DNA from: a virus
IMG/VR virus record: IMGVR_UViG_3300005613_002711
Span: 1 to 25,236 of that record
Direction: 5' to 3' (one strand)
DNA: 25,236 nucleotides
Both the position numbers and the translations under genes were made by a program. A model generated the notes under the pieces. That model saw only the letters and a list, made by a program, of their open reading frames with translations. It searched no databases and was not told the DNA's origin. Of the stretch, positions 7,091-15,999 are shown piece after piece. Position 1 is the first letter of the stretch. Each line of letters opens with the position of its first letter.

Positions 7091-7568
7091 ACCCAAAATG
7101 GAAAATATCAACGATCAAAAACGAGAGGAACGTGTTGCTGGTTTTATAGAAGGACTCTGGAATGTTAGGTGTCATAAGCTTCCAGTATCGTACGGCCTAG
7201 ATTACTGGTGCGAAAGTAAAGAAGTTTCTTTCTGGCTGGAAGTAAAATGCAGGAGTTTTGGTATAGATAAGTATGACACTTTATTGCTTTCTTCCAGCAA
7301 GTTGCGAATGGGTGCTGCTTTATCAGCCGCAACCAATCATCCTTTTGTTATTGTCTACGCTATGACTGATAGCGTATACAGTCATACGTGGCAAAGAGAT
7401 AAGGTGTATGACGTTAGGTTTGGAACGGTAGCAGAGCCTATATACGAGGAAGATTCAGAGCCATACATACATTTTAGTAGAGACGAACTTGAATGCTTGT
7501 CTCCGCATCCTCTTGGATTTGATAGAGAAGAAATGGGATTAGTTAAAAATTATAATAAGGATAAGTAA
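7077..7568 (+). CDS. Putative PD-(D/E)XK-fold nuclease-like phage protein
   Basis: A 163-aa predicted soluble protein. It has a compact PD-(D/E)XK-like arrangement: E-containing helix KREERVAGFIEGLW (15-28), YGLDYW with D42, then WLEVKCRS with E55 and K57, followed by a KYDTLLLSSSKL helix and a beta strand (HPFVIVYAM). This is the order of acidic and lysine residues found in restriction-like and phage-resolvase folds, but no precise family is recognised. AAGGAG (7065-7070) is well spaced for the ATG at 7077. The stop TAA shares a base with the next ATG (TAATG). It sits directly before a second PD-(D/E)XK protein, so the two may act together or specialise on different DNA ends. Confidence 0.6.
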   Translation: MEQPKPKMENINDQKREERVAGFIEGLWNVRCHKLPVSYGLDYWCESKEVSFWLEVKCRSFGIDKYDTLLLSSSKLRMGAALSAATNHPFVIVYAMTDSVYSHTWQRDKVYDVRFGTVAEPIYEEDSEPYIHFSRDELECLSPHPLGFDREEMGLVKNYNKDK

Positions 7569-7981
7569 TGGTAAATAGTAGAAACAAAGGCGCTCAGTTT
7601 GAAAGAGATGTAGCCAAAATATTAAACGAGTTTTTTGAGGCAGAGGGTATTGATTATCAAACTAAAAGAAATTTAGATCAATACCAAGGTGCTGGACAAT
7701 GTGATTTGAATATGCCCTATCATGCTGTCGAGTGTAAGTTTTATAAAGAAGGTACAGGATTAAAAAACGCTTGGTGGAACCAGGTGTGCGAATCTGCGCA
7801 AGGAAGAATACCGGTTTTAATATTTAAGTTTAATAGAAAACCAATACAAGTATGCATACCCTTGCATGCAATTAATACTGAGTGGGAAGAAGATAATAAA
7901 AAGATAGCCTTTATGCCTATGGATGAATGGTTGGAAATATTAAGAAGAAATTGGAAAGTCTACTCAACTAAGTCTTTGTAA
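7568..7981 (+). CDS. Holliday-junction-resolvase-like PD-(D/E)XK endonuclease
   Basis: A 137-aa protein resembling small phage or archaeal-type resolvases (Hjc-like, PDDEXK). The N-terminal helix RNKGAQFERDVAKIL contains the conserved E12; GAGQCDL gives D46; and AVECKFYK gives the E55-x-K57 catalytic pair, followed by a WWNQVCESA helix and a strand (PVLIFKF). It probably processes branched DNA during replication or packaging, consistent with its position at the end of the replication operon. Its last 18 nt overlap, tail to tail, the 3' end of the large minus-strand virion-type gene, leaving no room for a separate terminator. Confidence 0.78.
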   Translation: MVNSRNKGAQFERDVAKILNEFFEAEGIDYQTKRNLDQYQGAGQCDLNMPYHAVECKFYKEGTGLKNAWWNQVCESAQGRIPVLIFKFNRKPIQVCIPLHAINTEWEEDNKKIAFMPMDEWLEILRRNWKVYSTKSL

Positions 7982-10900
7982 TCTTTGAGCAATATCTATA
8001 TTAGCTGGAGATCCGCCCAATAGACTTTGACTTACAGGAGCTTGACCAGGAGTTGGAACAGCTGGAGTTACATCTGGAAGATCTCCAAGATCTGCAGACA
8101 ATCTAGGTTGAGTTACTTCTCTTTCTAAATTTTGAATTCCTTGTAAAGTAGGCGTTATTTTTTCTTCAATTTGTTTTCTATATTCTAACGCTTCAGGGGA
8201 TTTTAAAAGTTTATCTAATTCAATAGATGATTTCATAGAGGTTTGTTCTGTTTCTTCTTGAATATTTTGAGCAAGAAGAAACCTTGCCAACCTTTCAAAA
8301 AATTCAATAGTTTGCAAAACAGATCCTTTATCAGTTTTAGCCATAAGTCTTACAATTCCTGGGTTACTTAAGGCTGTTGTTAAAACTTTTAAACCCACAA
8401 CTGTAGGCATAATTGCTAAATCTAAAGCATTTACTCCAATATATCCAGCAACTATACTTCCTGCAGCATTTCCTTTTCCTGCTGCTACTTGTAATTGAAT
8501 TGATTCGTCTAGGGCTTTTAGTCCATCCACCACATCTTTTCCAAGCATTTCAATCAAAGTATCATCTCCGTAAGAGTTCATAGAAGCCCTTAGATTGCCT
8601 GGTTTAAATATATCTGTTAATTTTGCAGTAGATTTTAAATCGCCAACAGTTACTGCTTTTGTCAAAAGTTGTCCTAAAGCATTCTCTCTTATAATCTCAA
8701 ACTCTTCTGGACTTATCATTTTTTTTGCAGTTGCTATTTCTTTTGCAGAGCCGGGTCTAAATAAAACGCTAACAACTTCATCTGGAGTTTTTTCGTTTAC
8801 GGCTTTCATAAATTGAGTTTTGTTAATTTTTTCTTGAGCTTGAAGAATATCTGCTTTATCTTTTAAATTTCTTAATAAAGCATTTGCTGTATCAAGTTCT
8901 GGTACTATTGTTTCTATTTCTTTTTGCCCAGCCATTTTTAACTGTCCTGGAACCTCTGCTCTAGCTAAAATTTGATTAATTTCTTTAGATGTTATTTTAG
9001 GATCAAGAACTGATAACTCTTTTAATAATTGCATGTTTTGATCATATTTTGGTCCAAATAACGTTCTTAATGTGCTTCCGTAGCTTTTAACTTCTTTAAC
9101 AAATTTAGATATATTAACTAATCCAGTTTTTACGTCTGTAGTCTCATCAACAATATTTTTAAATAATAATCTTTGCAACTCAGATGTTATTTGCTCAACT
9201 CTGTTTACATTTGTTTGATAATAATAATTTCCTTCAGCATTCTTTTTTTGACTTCTAATTGCTTGCAATATTCCATCTAAATTATTTTTGTTATTTTTTT
9301 TAACAGTAGCAGAAAAAACCTCGTCTACATCTATTTTTTTTGATCCATTTTTTATTTGACTTATAATTTTTTGAACAACAAGGTTGTCGTATTTATTTAT
9401 ATTTTTAGCAAAATCTTTATTAGCTACACGCCAAAGTCTTACAGAATTTTTTAAAGTATCTTGATCTTTTTTTGATATAGGAAATTCTGTTTTTACAAAT
9501 GCAGAACCTTCTTCAATGTCATCAAATATTTCATCTATAGATTTTATTATTTGTCTATTTATAGAGTATATTCTTAAATCTTTTTTTCCCTGAGACTCTA
9601 AAGCTAAATTTTTTCCAATAAAACTTTTTCTAATATCTACCAATTTTAGTAAAGTATCTACACCGTCTTTTTCAACGCTTTTTTCTAAAAGTGCCAAATA
9701 TTTATAACCTTCCTCAGCCGGCAATAAAGGATTTTCATCTTTTACTTTTTCTATTAATTCTTTAAAAACTCCAGATTTATTTGCTATGTGTTTTTTTACA
9801 TTTTCACTTAAGCCGCTACTAGATTTCATTAAGTCCGTAGACTTTGAATACATTTTTTTATTTGTAGTTCTCCAAGTATTAAAAGAATCTTCTACAGCCT
9901 GCATTAAATTTTTACTAACGTTTTTTTCGGTAACCGGATCGGCATATCTTATAGTACCCATTTCATCTAATAAAAGTTTAAATAATTTATCCTGCTTTAC
10001 ATCTGTTAGCTCTATGTCTTTTAAAAGTTTGTTATATGTAAGCTTTGCTCCACTTGATGCAAAACCCCCTGCGGTTGCAGCATCTACAAAATTTTCTATA
10101 GACGCAGATTTATTTCCTAATGTTGCAAATAAATCATCTATTTGGTCTGTTAAATTTGTAATAACTCTTTTTTCTCTAGTAGATGCACCGGTAACAGTTT
10201 CTCCCACCGTTTGAATCCTAGAAGCTAAAGCTTTTCCTAAAGCAGCTTGATTAACAATACCTTTTGTTAAGGTTGGTTTTATATTTTGCTTTTTAAATTC
10301 TTTTAAAATTTCTTTATATGGCGCTTGATATCCGTCATCGTTAATGCCTTTTTTTAGGGCTATTTCTTTACTTACTTTATTTACATCTTTAAGGTTATAA
10401 CCCTCCATAATAAATCTAGACTTATCTACTTTTCCTATATCTGCAGTTCTTCCAAAGTAAGTTCCATATAAAGCACCCAAACCCTCTGCTGCACCTTGGG
10501 CAACAGTTCCGTATGCAAATTCTTCTTTAAGCATATCTGCTATTTTTGCGCTGTCTTGCAACTGTATTCCTGCTGCAACTTCAGCAGCCTCTTCAATACC
10601 TTTACCAACCGCAGAACCAGATCCGGCAGCTATTGCTCTAGCAAGTCTTGGTTTATTAAAAAGTAAATTGGTTAAAGATTTTACCACTCTTGTTTGAGGT
10701 GAAAGAAAAGATATTGCTGTTAAAACAGGTCCTGCATACCCAAGCAGGTCAGCCCAATCTCCTGAGCTTGAGCCTTTCTCATCTATTATAATGTTTTTTG
10801 AAGATGGCTTTAATCCATATCTTCTTTGACCCTCAGGGGTAAGAGCAAGCTTTCCGCTAGAATCTCTTGTAAACCCTTTTGAGCCAACTAAATTTTGTAG

Positions 10901-11140
10901 TATGTTTTCTTTTTCGCTAACATATTTACCGTCTTCATCTACAAAGTCTTCTGCTGTAGAAAGCAGACCCCTTAGCTTTAAATCGTTTATACCCGTTTCG
11001 TAATCAAAAAAAGCTTGATCGTAAATTTTAGATCCTTCTTTTTTTGCAAGTTCAGCTTTTACAATAGCTCTTGCTTCCTCTTCGCTATTAGCTTCTACCC
11101 TAATTATTACGTCGGGTGCTACTCTTACTCCATACTTCAT
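7964..11140 (-). CDS. Large (1058 aa) phage protein, probable virion-internal or DNA-ejection protein
   Basis: The largest gene in the window and last of the minus-strand late run. No domain is recognised. The N-terminus has a small alpha/beta module (VIIRVEANSEEEARAIV). A hydrophobic patch lies at about 131-149 (DLLGYAGPVLTAISFL), a Gly/Ala-rich stretch at 165-230, then a very long Lys-rich helical middle, and a second hydrophobic stretch at about 890-925 (AGSIVAGYIGVNALDLAI). The tail is Pro-rich. Long helical proteins with isolated hydrophobic patches, in the structural block, are typical of ejection or inner-core proteins, but this is inference. The gene is especially AT-rich with many T6-T8 tracts. 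It starts one base after the upstream stop (TAACATG). Confidence 0.6.
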   Translation of the reverse strand: MKYGVRVAPDVIIRVEANSEEEARAIVKAELAKKEGSKIYDQAFFDYETGINDLKLRGLLSTAEDFVDEDGKYVSEKENILQNLVGSKGFTRDSSGKLALTPEGQRRYGLKPSSKNIIIDEKGSSSGDWADLLGYAGPVLTAISFLSPQTRVVKSLTNLLFNKPRLARAIAAGSGSAVGKGIEEAAEVAAGIQLQDSAKIADMLKEEFAYGTVAQGAAEGLGALYGTYFGRTADIGKVDKSRFIMEGYNLKDVNKVSKEIALKKGINDDGYQAPYKEILKEFKKQNIKPTLTKGIVNQAALGKALASRIQTVGETVTGASTREKRVITNLTDQIDDLFATLGNKSASIENFVDAATAGGFASSGAKLTYNKLLKDIELTDVKQDKLFKLLLDEMGTIRYADPVTEKNVSKNLMQAVEDSFNTWRTTNKKMYSKSTDLMKSSSGLSENVKKHIANKSGVFKELIEKVKDENPLLPAEEGYKYLALLEKSVEKDGVDTLLKLVDIRKSFIGKNLALESQGKKDLRIYSINRQIIKSIDEIFDDIEEGSAFVKTEFPISKKDQDTLKNSVRLWRVANKDFAKNINKYDNLVVQKIISQIKNGSKKIDVDEVFSATVKKNNKNNLDGILQAIRSQKKNAEGNYYYQTNVNRVEQITSELQRLLFKNIVDETTDVKTGLVNISKFVKEVKSYGSTLRTLFGPKYDQNMQLLKELSVLDPKITSKEINQILARAEVPGQLKMAGQKEIETIVPELDTANALLRNLKDKADILQAQEKINKTQFMKAVNEKTPDEVVSVLFRPGSAKEIATAKKMISPEEFEIIRENALGQLLTKAVTVGDLKSTAKLTDIFKPGNLRASMNSYGDDTLIEMLGKDVVDGLKALDESIQLQVAAGKGNAAGSIVAGYIGVNALDLAIMPTVVGLKVLTTALSNPGIVRLMAKTDKGSVLQTIEFFERLARFLLAQNIQEETEQTSMKSSIELDKLLKSPEALEYRKQIEEKITPTLQGIQNLEREVTQPRLSADLGDLPDVTPAVPTPGQAPVSQSLLGGSPANIDIAQRLQRLS

Positions 11141-11141
11141 G

Positions 11142-13313
11142 TTATAAGTCTATTATAGTAAAACCAGATAGAGAGTCTTGAAAATCTTTTAACTCATCTG
11201 TATCGTAACTTCCTTTTAAGGAACCTGTTAAAAACTGTAAAAGACCTTCATCCAAAGATCCGGCATCTCCAAATTCTTCTAACAGTCCATACTCTGCTTT
11301 AGCGGTTCTTTGGGCAACTAACTGACCTTCTCTTGCGCTTCTTATGTTTTCTTCCATTTTTTGTCGCAAGGCTCCAGGAGTTGTTATATCAAAATCTTCT
11401 AAACTACCGGCAATTTTATCAGCTATTTCCCTATCAGTATTTGAAATAGTTCTACTAGACTCATTTAATATAGCTCTAATATTTTTTTGTTTTAGAATAG
11501 TTAAAGCAACTTGAGCTTTTCCTCTTGGGGATTGATCATTTATTTGTTCTGGGCCAAGTCCTGCAAGAGTAAGAAGTCTATCTTTTGCAACTCCAAGTCT
11601 TGCTGCTAAACTTGTAATATCTCCGGTATCCAAATATGACTTGACAATATTTGCAAGCCTTTCTGTCGAGGCTGCTTCCTGATAATCTCTATAAGATTTG
11701 CTTAAGTTTATTTTTGAATCTCTTACAGCTGTTACTATACCTTTATCTCTAGGCCCTAATTGTTTTAATCTTTCTTTTTTTAATTCTATTTCAGCTAGCG
11801 CTGCAGCTTCATCTGCCGCTTTTCTTTCCTTGGCTGCTGCAGCTGCTCCAACAGCAAGGCCGGTAGCCATATCTGGAGAAGTTGCTAGTCCAGCGCTTAG
11901 ATTACTTAAAAGTCTTATAAAGTTTGGATTGTTATAAAAAAATGAAGAAACTTGTCTTACCTCAGCGTCTGAATCATCTATTGTTTCCGGAAGAATAGCA
12001 TCTGCTCCTTTTTTAGATATTACATCCTTTACCTCTTTGTTTATTGGAAGCCCGTCTTCTCCAAGTTCTTCTTCGGTTTTTAAAGTTTTTTCAACATCTT
12101 CTGCAGTATCTTTTATATCTTCTACAGTTTCTTTTGTAGCAGCTTCTGGGGTAATTGGAGTTGGCGAAGTCTTTTCTAAATCTTCTAATTGTTTTGATAG
12201 GGTGTCTGGAGTTACTTCTCCTACAGAGGCTTCTAAAATAATACTGTCCAAAGTTTCTGGAGTTTCTCCACCTGTTAATTGATATTGTTTTATTTCCTCT
12301 AAATTTTTTAAAAATCCAGATTGACTATCTAAAGGAGTTTCAAATATATTTAAAGGCTCATCTCTTCCAGCGGCTTTTGCTTTTTTAGCAGCCTCTCTGC
12401 CTCTAAAGATTCCAACCATTTCTGAGCCTCCTAATTTTCTTGCTTGATTTACCAAGCCTTCTATTCCTTCTTTTGCAAAATCAACTGCAAATTTACCAGT
12501 TTCTGATATTAATTGTCCTGGTCTTAAACCAAGTCTAACATCTCCTAACCCGGTAAATTCATCTACTCCTCCTACTTTTATAGACTTTGGGTCAACCCAG
12601 GTTGAAGACCTACCTAAAGCTTCTGATTCAACAATTGCCGCTAAATCACTTCCATATTCTGCTTTAGGGTTTAATAAAATTCCTGATATAGTTCTTGCAT
12701 TTTCTCCTGCAAGAAGCGATTTTAATTTTTGAGGATCAATTGAAAAAATTCTACCGTCGCTTGTTCTGTATTCATTTGGAGCTAGACCTGTTGTTGAAAG
12801 AGGCTCCTCTGTTACCTCAACAGCATCTAACGAAGCTAGACTTGGATCTGTCATTTCAACAGAAGTTTCTGGTAAAGCCAAATATTCTTTAGCTTCTTCG
12901 TCTGTTAAATTAAAGTTTACTTTTAATCCAAGGATTTGGTTCTCTGTTCCTAAATCTTTAGTAGATTCTATATATTTTCTAATTTGATCTAGTTCTACAT
13001 TTTTAGGTAGCTCTACTTTTGGAGCCTGTCTTTGAACTACTTTGGTTTCTGGAATCTCTTGAAATACGTTTATATTACCAGTAAATTCATCTGCACCAGG
13101 ACTAGCAATTGCTGGATTAACGCTACCGCCTAAACCACTTACCACACTTTCTATTTCTGAAAAAGAAACATCTGGAATCATTTCTTTTATTTCAACTGCG
13201 TTATAACCTTGAGATACGTAATATTGAATTAACTTTGGTATATCAACTCTAGGCTGAGGTCCAGCGTTTACCACATCTCCCTGAGCAAACATTCTTCTTT
13301 GTAATATATTCAT
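11142..13313 (-). CDS. Hypothetical 723-aa phage structural-type protein
   Basis: No known domain is recognised. The N-terminus MNILQRRMFAQGDVVN resembles the openings I associate with virion-type proteins of uncultured marine phages, but the match is from memory. The middle is acidic and probably disordered or coiled-coil (KETVEDIKDTAEDVEKTL, about 385-410). An Ala-rich hydrophobic helix follows near 480-500 (GLAVGAAAAAKERKAADEAA), and the last 200 residues are mainly charged helices. Its start codon shares a base with the stop of the upstream 427-aa gene (TAATG), and it ends one base before the 1058-aa gene, so the three are probably made in fixed proportion. An internal virion, scaffold or tail-associated role is possible. 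Confidence 0.55.
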   Translation of the reverse strand: MNILQRRMFAQGDVVNAGPQPRVDIPKLIQYYVSQGYNAVEIKEMIPDVSFSEIESVVSGLGGSVNPAIASPGADEFTGNINVFQEIPETKVVQRQAPKVELPKNVELDQIRKYIESTKDLGTENQILGLKVNFNLTDEEAKEYLALPETSVEMTDPSLASLDAVEVTEEPLSTTGLAPNEYRTSDGRIFSIDPQKLKSLLAGENARTISGILLNPKAEYGSDLAAIVESEALGRSSTWVDPKSIKVGGVDEFTGLGDVRLGLRPGQLISETGKFAVDFAKEGIEGLVNQARKLGGSEMVGIFRGREAAKKAKAAGRDEPLNIFETPLDSQSGFLKNLEEIKQYQLTGGETPETLDSIILEASVGEVTPDTLSKQLEDLEKTSPTPITPEAATKETVEDIKDTAEDVEKTLKTEEELGEDGLPINKEVKDVISKKGADAILPETIDDSDAEVRQVSSFFYNNPNFIRLLSNLSAGLATSPDMATGLAVGAAAAAKERKAADEAAALAEIELKKERLKQLGPRDKGIVTAVRDSKINLSKSYRDYQEAASTERLANIVKSYLDTGDITSLAARLGVAKDRLLTLAGLGPEQINDQSPRGKAQVALTILKQKNIRAILNESSRTISNTDREIADKIAGSLEDFDITTPGALRQKMEENIRSAREGQLVAQRTAKAEYGLLEEFGDAGSLDEGLLQFLTGSLKGSYDTDELKDFQDSLSGFTIIDL

Positions 13314-14596
13314 TAGCCTGTTGTTGTCCCTGCTCCATATCCATAAGGAGCCTGTCCTGGCATTAAGCTAGCGTAAGCTCCCAGACCTGCAGCTAAACCT
13401 TGTTGCATTGGATCAACAGGCATGCCGTAAGTTTTTCCAACTTGAGTTGAGCCTGCTTGATACTGAGGAGCAAAGCCTTGCATAAACTGCATAGCTCTCA
13501 TCGGATCTTGTCTCATCGCTTCTCTGTAATCGTATTCTCTGCCGTATTGAGTGTCCATCAAGTCTCTTGGCACTCTGCCTAGACCCATCAGCTCTTCTCT
13601 TTCTCTCATACCCATTTGCTGATAACTTTCTCCTAGTCCGCCTAGTTTACTTCCAAAGCCAGCCATTCTGCCGCCTATTCCGCCTAGTTGTTGGCCGTAT
13701 CCTGCAAGAGATGCTCCAATACCTCTGGCCAGCTCTCCTCTTTCTCTTCCTAATCCCATTATATCTCCAGCGTATCCACGCCTTGCGCCTGCTAGAGTTT
13801 GACCGTATCCTGCTTCTCTTTCACCTGCTCTTTCAAGAGCCTGTCTGCCAAATCTAGATTCTTCAATAGCTCTTTGTTGCGCAGTTCCAAAACCTTGAGA
13901 ACGTATGTTTGCTAGAGCTTCGCCTAAACCTCTACCTAAAGCTGCCTGTCTTTCGCCGGCACCTAATCTTGCTCTTGAACCAAATGCAGATTGACCGCCT
14001 GATTGTATGTCTCTTGCTCTTGCTGCTATATCTTGCTGAGCGCCGCTTTTCATCACATCTTGAATGGTTTGTTGTACAACTTGCTGCTCAAACGGATCGT
14101 AGAATGCTGCTGTTGATCTTGGGTCAAAACCTCTTAAAGAAGCTCTTTGATAATCTCTTGCTGAAGGTCCCTGTCTGCCAAGGCTGCTCATCAAGTCTCC
14201 AAGACCAGCTCCGTATTGTTGCTCTGCTTGCGCAAAGTAGGGTTGTTGTAAAGCGCCAGATCTTCTAGTTGCTCCTATAGCCTCACCTAACAATCCTCTT
14301 TCTTCGCCAATTAAACCCATACCTCCAAGCAAAGCTTGTTCCTGAGCTTGTAAATATGGTTTGTATCCGCCGATACCGCCGTATGCTTGCTGGATAGCAG
14401 CAGTTTCCAAAGGAGAAAGACCAGCGGTCTGTCTCATTGTTGGACCCATATCTAAATATTTTTGCGCTGCTCTTCTTGAACCTGCTAATAAACCTTCGTA
14501 ATCTGGAGAACCAAAATATAGTTCTCTTACAAAAGGATCAGAAGTTATTTGACGTCTATCTATTGATTGTATTACTGGGTTAATAGGTTCTGCCAT
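13313..14596 (-). CDS. Gly/Gln/Arg-rich repeat protein, probable phage virion component
   Basis: A 427-aa protein rich in G, Q, R and A. The N-terminus (FVRELYFGSPDYEGLL, 22-37) resembles openings of uncharacterised marine-phage virion proteins. The middle, about residues 85-330, is dominated by short Gly-spaced repeats in the style GYGQTLAG and GGIGGRMAGFGSKLGGLG, which would form extended or collagen/elastin-like or helical bundles. The C-terminus is Met/Gln/Pro-rich. No catalytic motif is seen. By eye its G+C is higher than that of its neighbours because Gly, Ala and Arg dominate. Both ends use TAATG overlaps with flanking genes. It may be an internal or tail protein; function is not established. 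Confidence 0.55.
   Translation of the reverse strand: MAEPINPVIQSIDRRQITSDPFVRELYFGSPDYEGLLAGSRRAAQKYLDMGPTMRQTAGLSPLETAAIQQAYGGIGGYKPYLQAQEQALLGGMGLIGEERGLLGEAIGATRRSGALQQPYFAQAEQQYGAGLGDLMSSLGRQGPSARDYQRASLRGFDPRSTAAFYDPFEQQVVQQTIQDVMKSGAQQDIAARARDIQSGGQSAFGSRARLGAGERQAALGRGLGEALANIRSQGFGTAQQRAIEESRFGRQALERAGEREAGYGQTLAGARRGYAGDIMGLGRERGELARGIGASLAGYGQQLGGIGGRMAGFGSKLGGLGESYQQMGMREREELMGLGRVPRDLMDTQYGREYDYREAMRQDPMRAMQFMQGFAPQYQAGSTQVGKTYGMPVDPMQQGLAAGLGAYASLMPGQAPYGYGAGTTTG
13619..13813 (-). repeat. Gly-spaced short repeats inside the 427-aa protein
   Basis: Residues 262-326 consist of degenerate units of about 7 residues with regularly placed Gly (AGYGQTLAG, AGYGQQLGG, GRMAGFGSKLGG). The DNA repeats are degenerate, so this is an old protein repeat, not a recent DNA duplication. 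Confidence 0.5.
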
Positions 14597-15987
14597 TATA
14601 TTGCCTCAAAAATATCCATTAGTTCGCGCATGTTTTCTACGCCTTTTTTACGAGATGGCTTACCGCCTTGAACAAGTTCTATACCTGATTTATTTTTCTT
14701 TACGTTAAATGCGCCAGCACCTCTAGTTGCTTTTGCAGTCATCACATATTCACCGTCGCTTAACATCGCAGGTATATCATCTGAAGTACCTGTACCTGGG
14801 CCTGCTGACTCGCCGCCATCTCTCATATCTAATTCAGCAACTCCGCCTACGTTAAAATATTGTCGATATACTGGACCGCCCATATTGAATTCTAAAGCTT
14901 TTGGAGCTGGTCCTAAACCAAACTCGCCTCTAGTTCCGCCTGTTCCTAATTCTTTTGATAATTGGTATCTGCCAAGCTCATCCATCATTACAGCAGGTGT
15001 TGCGGCCAATCCTCCCTTTCTTTCTTTGGCAGCGTCGTATGCAACTTTACCCAGCAATCCGGCTAGAGCTGCTGCGCCTAAGTCTCCGCCCATTCCGCCG
15101 CCTCCTGCTCCGCCAATAAGGCTGCCTAAGCCACCCTCTCTTACTGGATCAGATGGTTTACCTTTTATAAAGTCTTCAATAAGACCAATTCTGCTTTGAC
15201 CAGGAGTTCCTCCGCCAAGAAGGTTTCTTAAAAAACCGCCACCAGAAGTAACTTGATTTAAACTATCTGGTTGAATACCAGCAGCTATCATTTGGTCTAC
15301 TTGAGCTTGAGTATATGTTTCTCCAGTAGTAGGATCTTCATACATAACTTCTTCTTGTCCGCCGCCAAACATACTTCCTATACCTTTTCCTATATTTCCG
15401 AAAAGACCAACATCATCTTCACCTTTAAAAATAAATTCTCCGGCTCTGTCTTTTAAACCGCCAATACCCTTGCCTAAGTTGCCAAATAATCCAACGCCAT
15501 CTGAGCCTTTAGTAACAAACTCTTTTATATTTCCAAAAATGTTTCCTTTTCCAGCAGCGCTCGCAGCTCCTGTTTTACCTCCTGCAAATGCGCCAATAAC
15601 TGTACCAAGGTCACCTTTACCTTTAGCCAAATCTACAACAGCTTTTCCTCTGTTATACATAATTGCAGGCCCTTGCCAAGGACCAGGAATAACAGCTGCT
15701 ACTGGAGCTAGCTTTTTAACTACTTTTTTAACTTGTTTAAATTTTTTCTTAATCCAACCAAACTCTGGCATTCCTGTAATAGGATTAATAGACATACCTG
15801 CGCCAACAGTATATTCATCTGGAGATAGGCCTACAGCCTTCATCTCAGCTTCTATACGAGCCCTTGTTTCTGGAGAGATAATAGGTGGTACGACCATTTC
15901 GCCTTGGGCGACGTGAGCCATATACTGGTCTTCATCTCTACCTAGTTTTGCTAATCCTTGTCCGCTATTGTCTATTTTATTCATCAT
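14596..15987 (-). CDS. Probable phage structural protein with tape-measure-like end motifs
   Basis: A 463-aa protein. The N-terminus contains AHVAQGEMVVPP (24-35) and the C-terminus contains DDIPAMLSDGEYVMTAKATR (about 405-425). These are two versions of the 'GE-(Y/M)-V' motif I associate with tail-tape-measure-related and other virion proteins of marine phages. Between them lie a basic helix (WIKKKFKQVKKVVKKLAP, 78-95), a Gly-rich hydrophobic stretch, and a duplicated unit (VGLFGNLGKGIGG and VGLFGNIGKGIGS, 28 residues apart). At this length it is too short to be a usual tape measure by itself. It starts MM with AAGG about 10-13 nt upstream and ends in a TAATG overlap with the next gene. Confidence 0.6.
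   Translation of the reverse strand: MMNKIDNSGQGLAKLGRDEDQYMAHVAQGEMVVPPIISPETRARIEAEMKAVGLSPDEYTVGAGMSINPITGMPEFGWIKKKFKQVKKVVKKLAPVAAVIPGPWQGPAIMYNRGKAVVDLAKGKGDLGTVIGAFAGGKTGAASAAGKGNIFGNIKEFVTKGSDGVGLFGNLGKGIGGLKDRAGEFIFKGEDDVGLFGNIGKGIGSMFGGGQEEVMYEDPTTGETYTQAQVDQMIAAGIQPDSLNQVTSGGGFLRNLLGGGTPGQSRIGLIEDFIKGKPSDPVREGGLGSLIGGAGGGGMGGDLGAAALAGLLGKVAYDAAKERKGGLAATPAVMMDELGRYQLSKELGTGGTRGEFGLGPAPKALEFNMGGPVYRQYFNVGGVAELDMRDGGESAGPGTGTSDDIPAMLSDGEYVMTAKATRGAGAFNVKKNKSGIELVQGGKPSRKKGVENMRELMDIFEAI
15370..15516 (-). repeat. Tandem 28-residue repeat inside the 463-aa structural protein
   Basis: Residues 158-178 and 186-206 are copies offset by 28 residues, sharing a core of VGLFGN-(L/I)-GKGIG preceded by KG and acidic residues. 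The underlying DNA has diverged at many third positions, so the duplication is not recent. Confidence 0.65.
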
Positions 15988-15999
15988 ACTATTGTAACC

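Noticed and set aside
9786-10214. Plus-strand open frame inside the 1058-aa gene
   Set aside because: Antisense shadow of a long, continuous gene; the Phe/Ser-rich translation reflects reverse-complement Lys/Glu codons.
13567-14268. Plus-strand Leu-rich open frames opposite the Gly-rich 427-aa gene
   Set aside because: Their leucine richness comes from reading Gln/Glu/Arg codons on the wrong strand. No start context is present, and the minus-strand gene is tightly packed with its neighbours.
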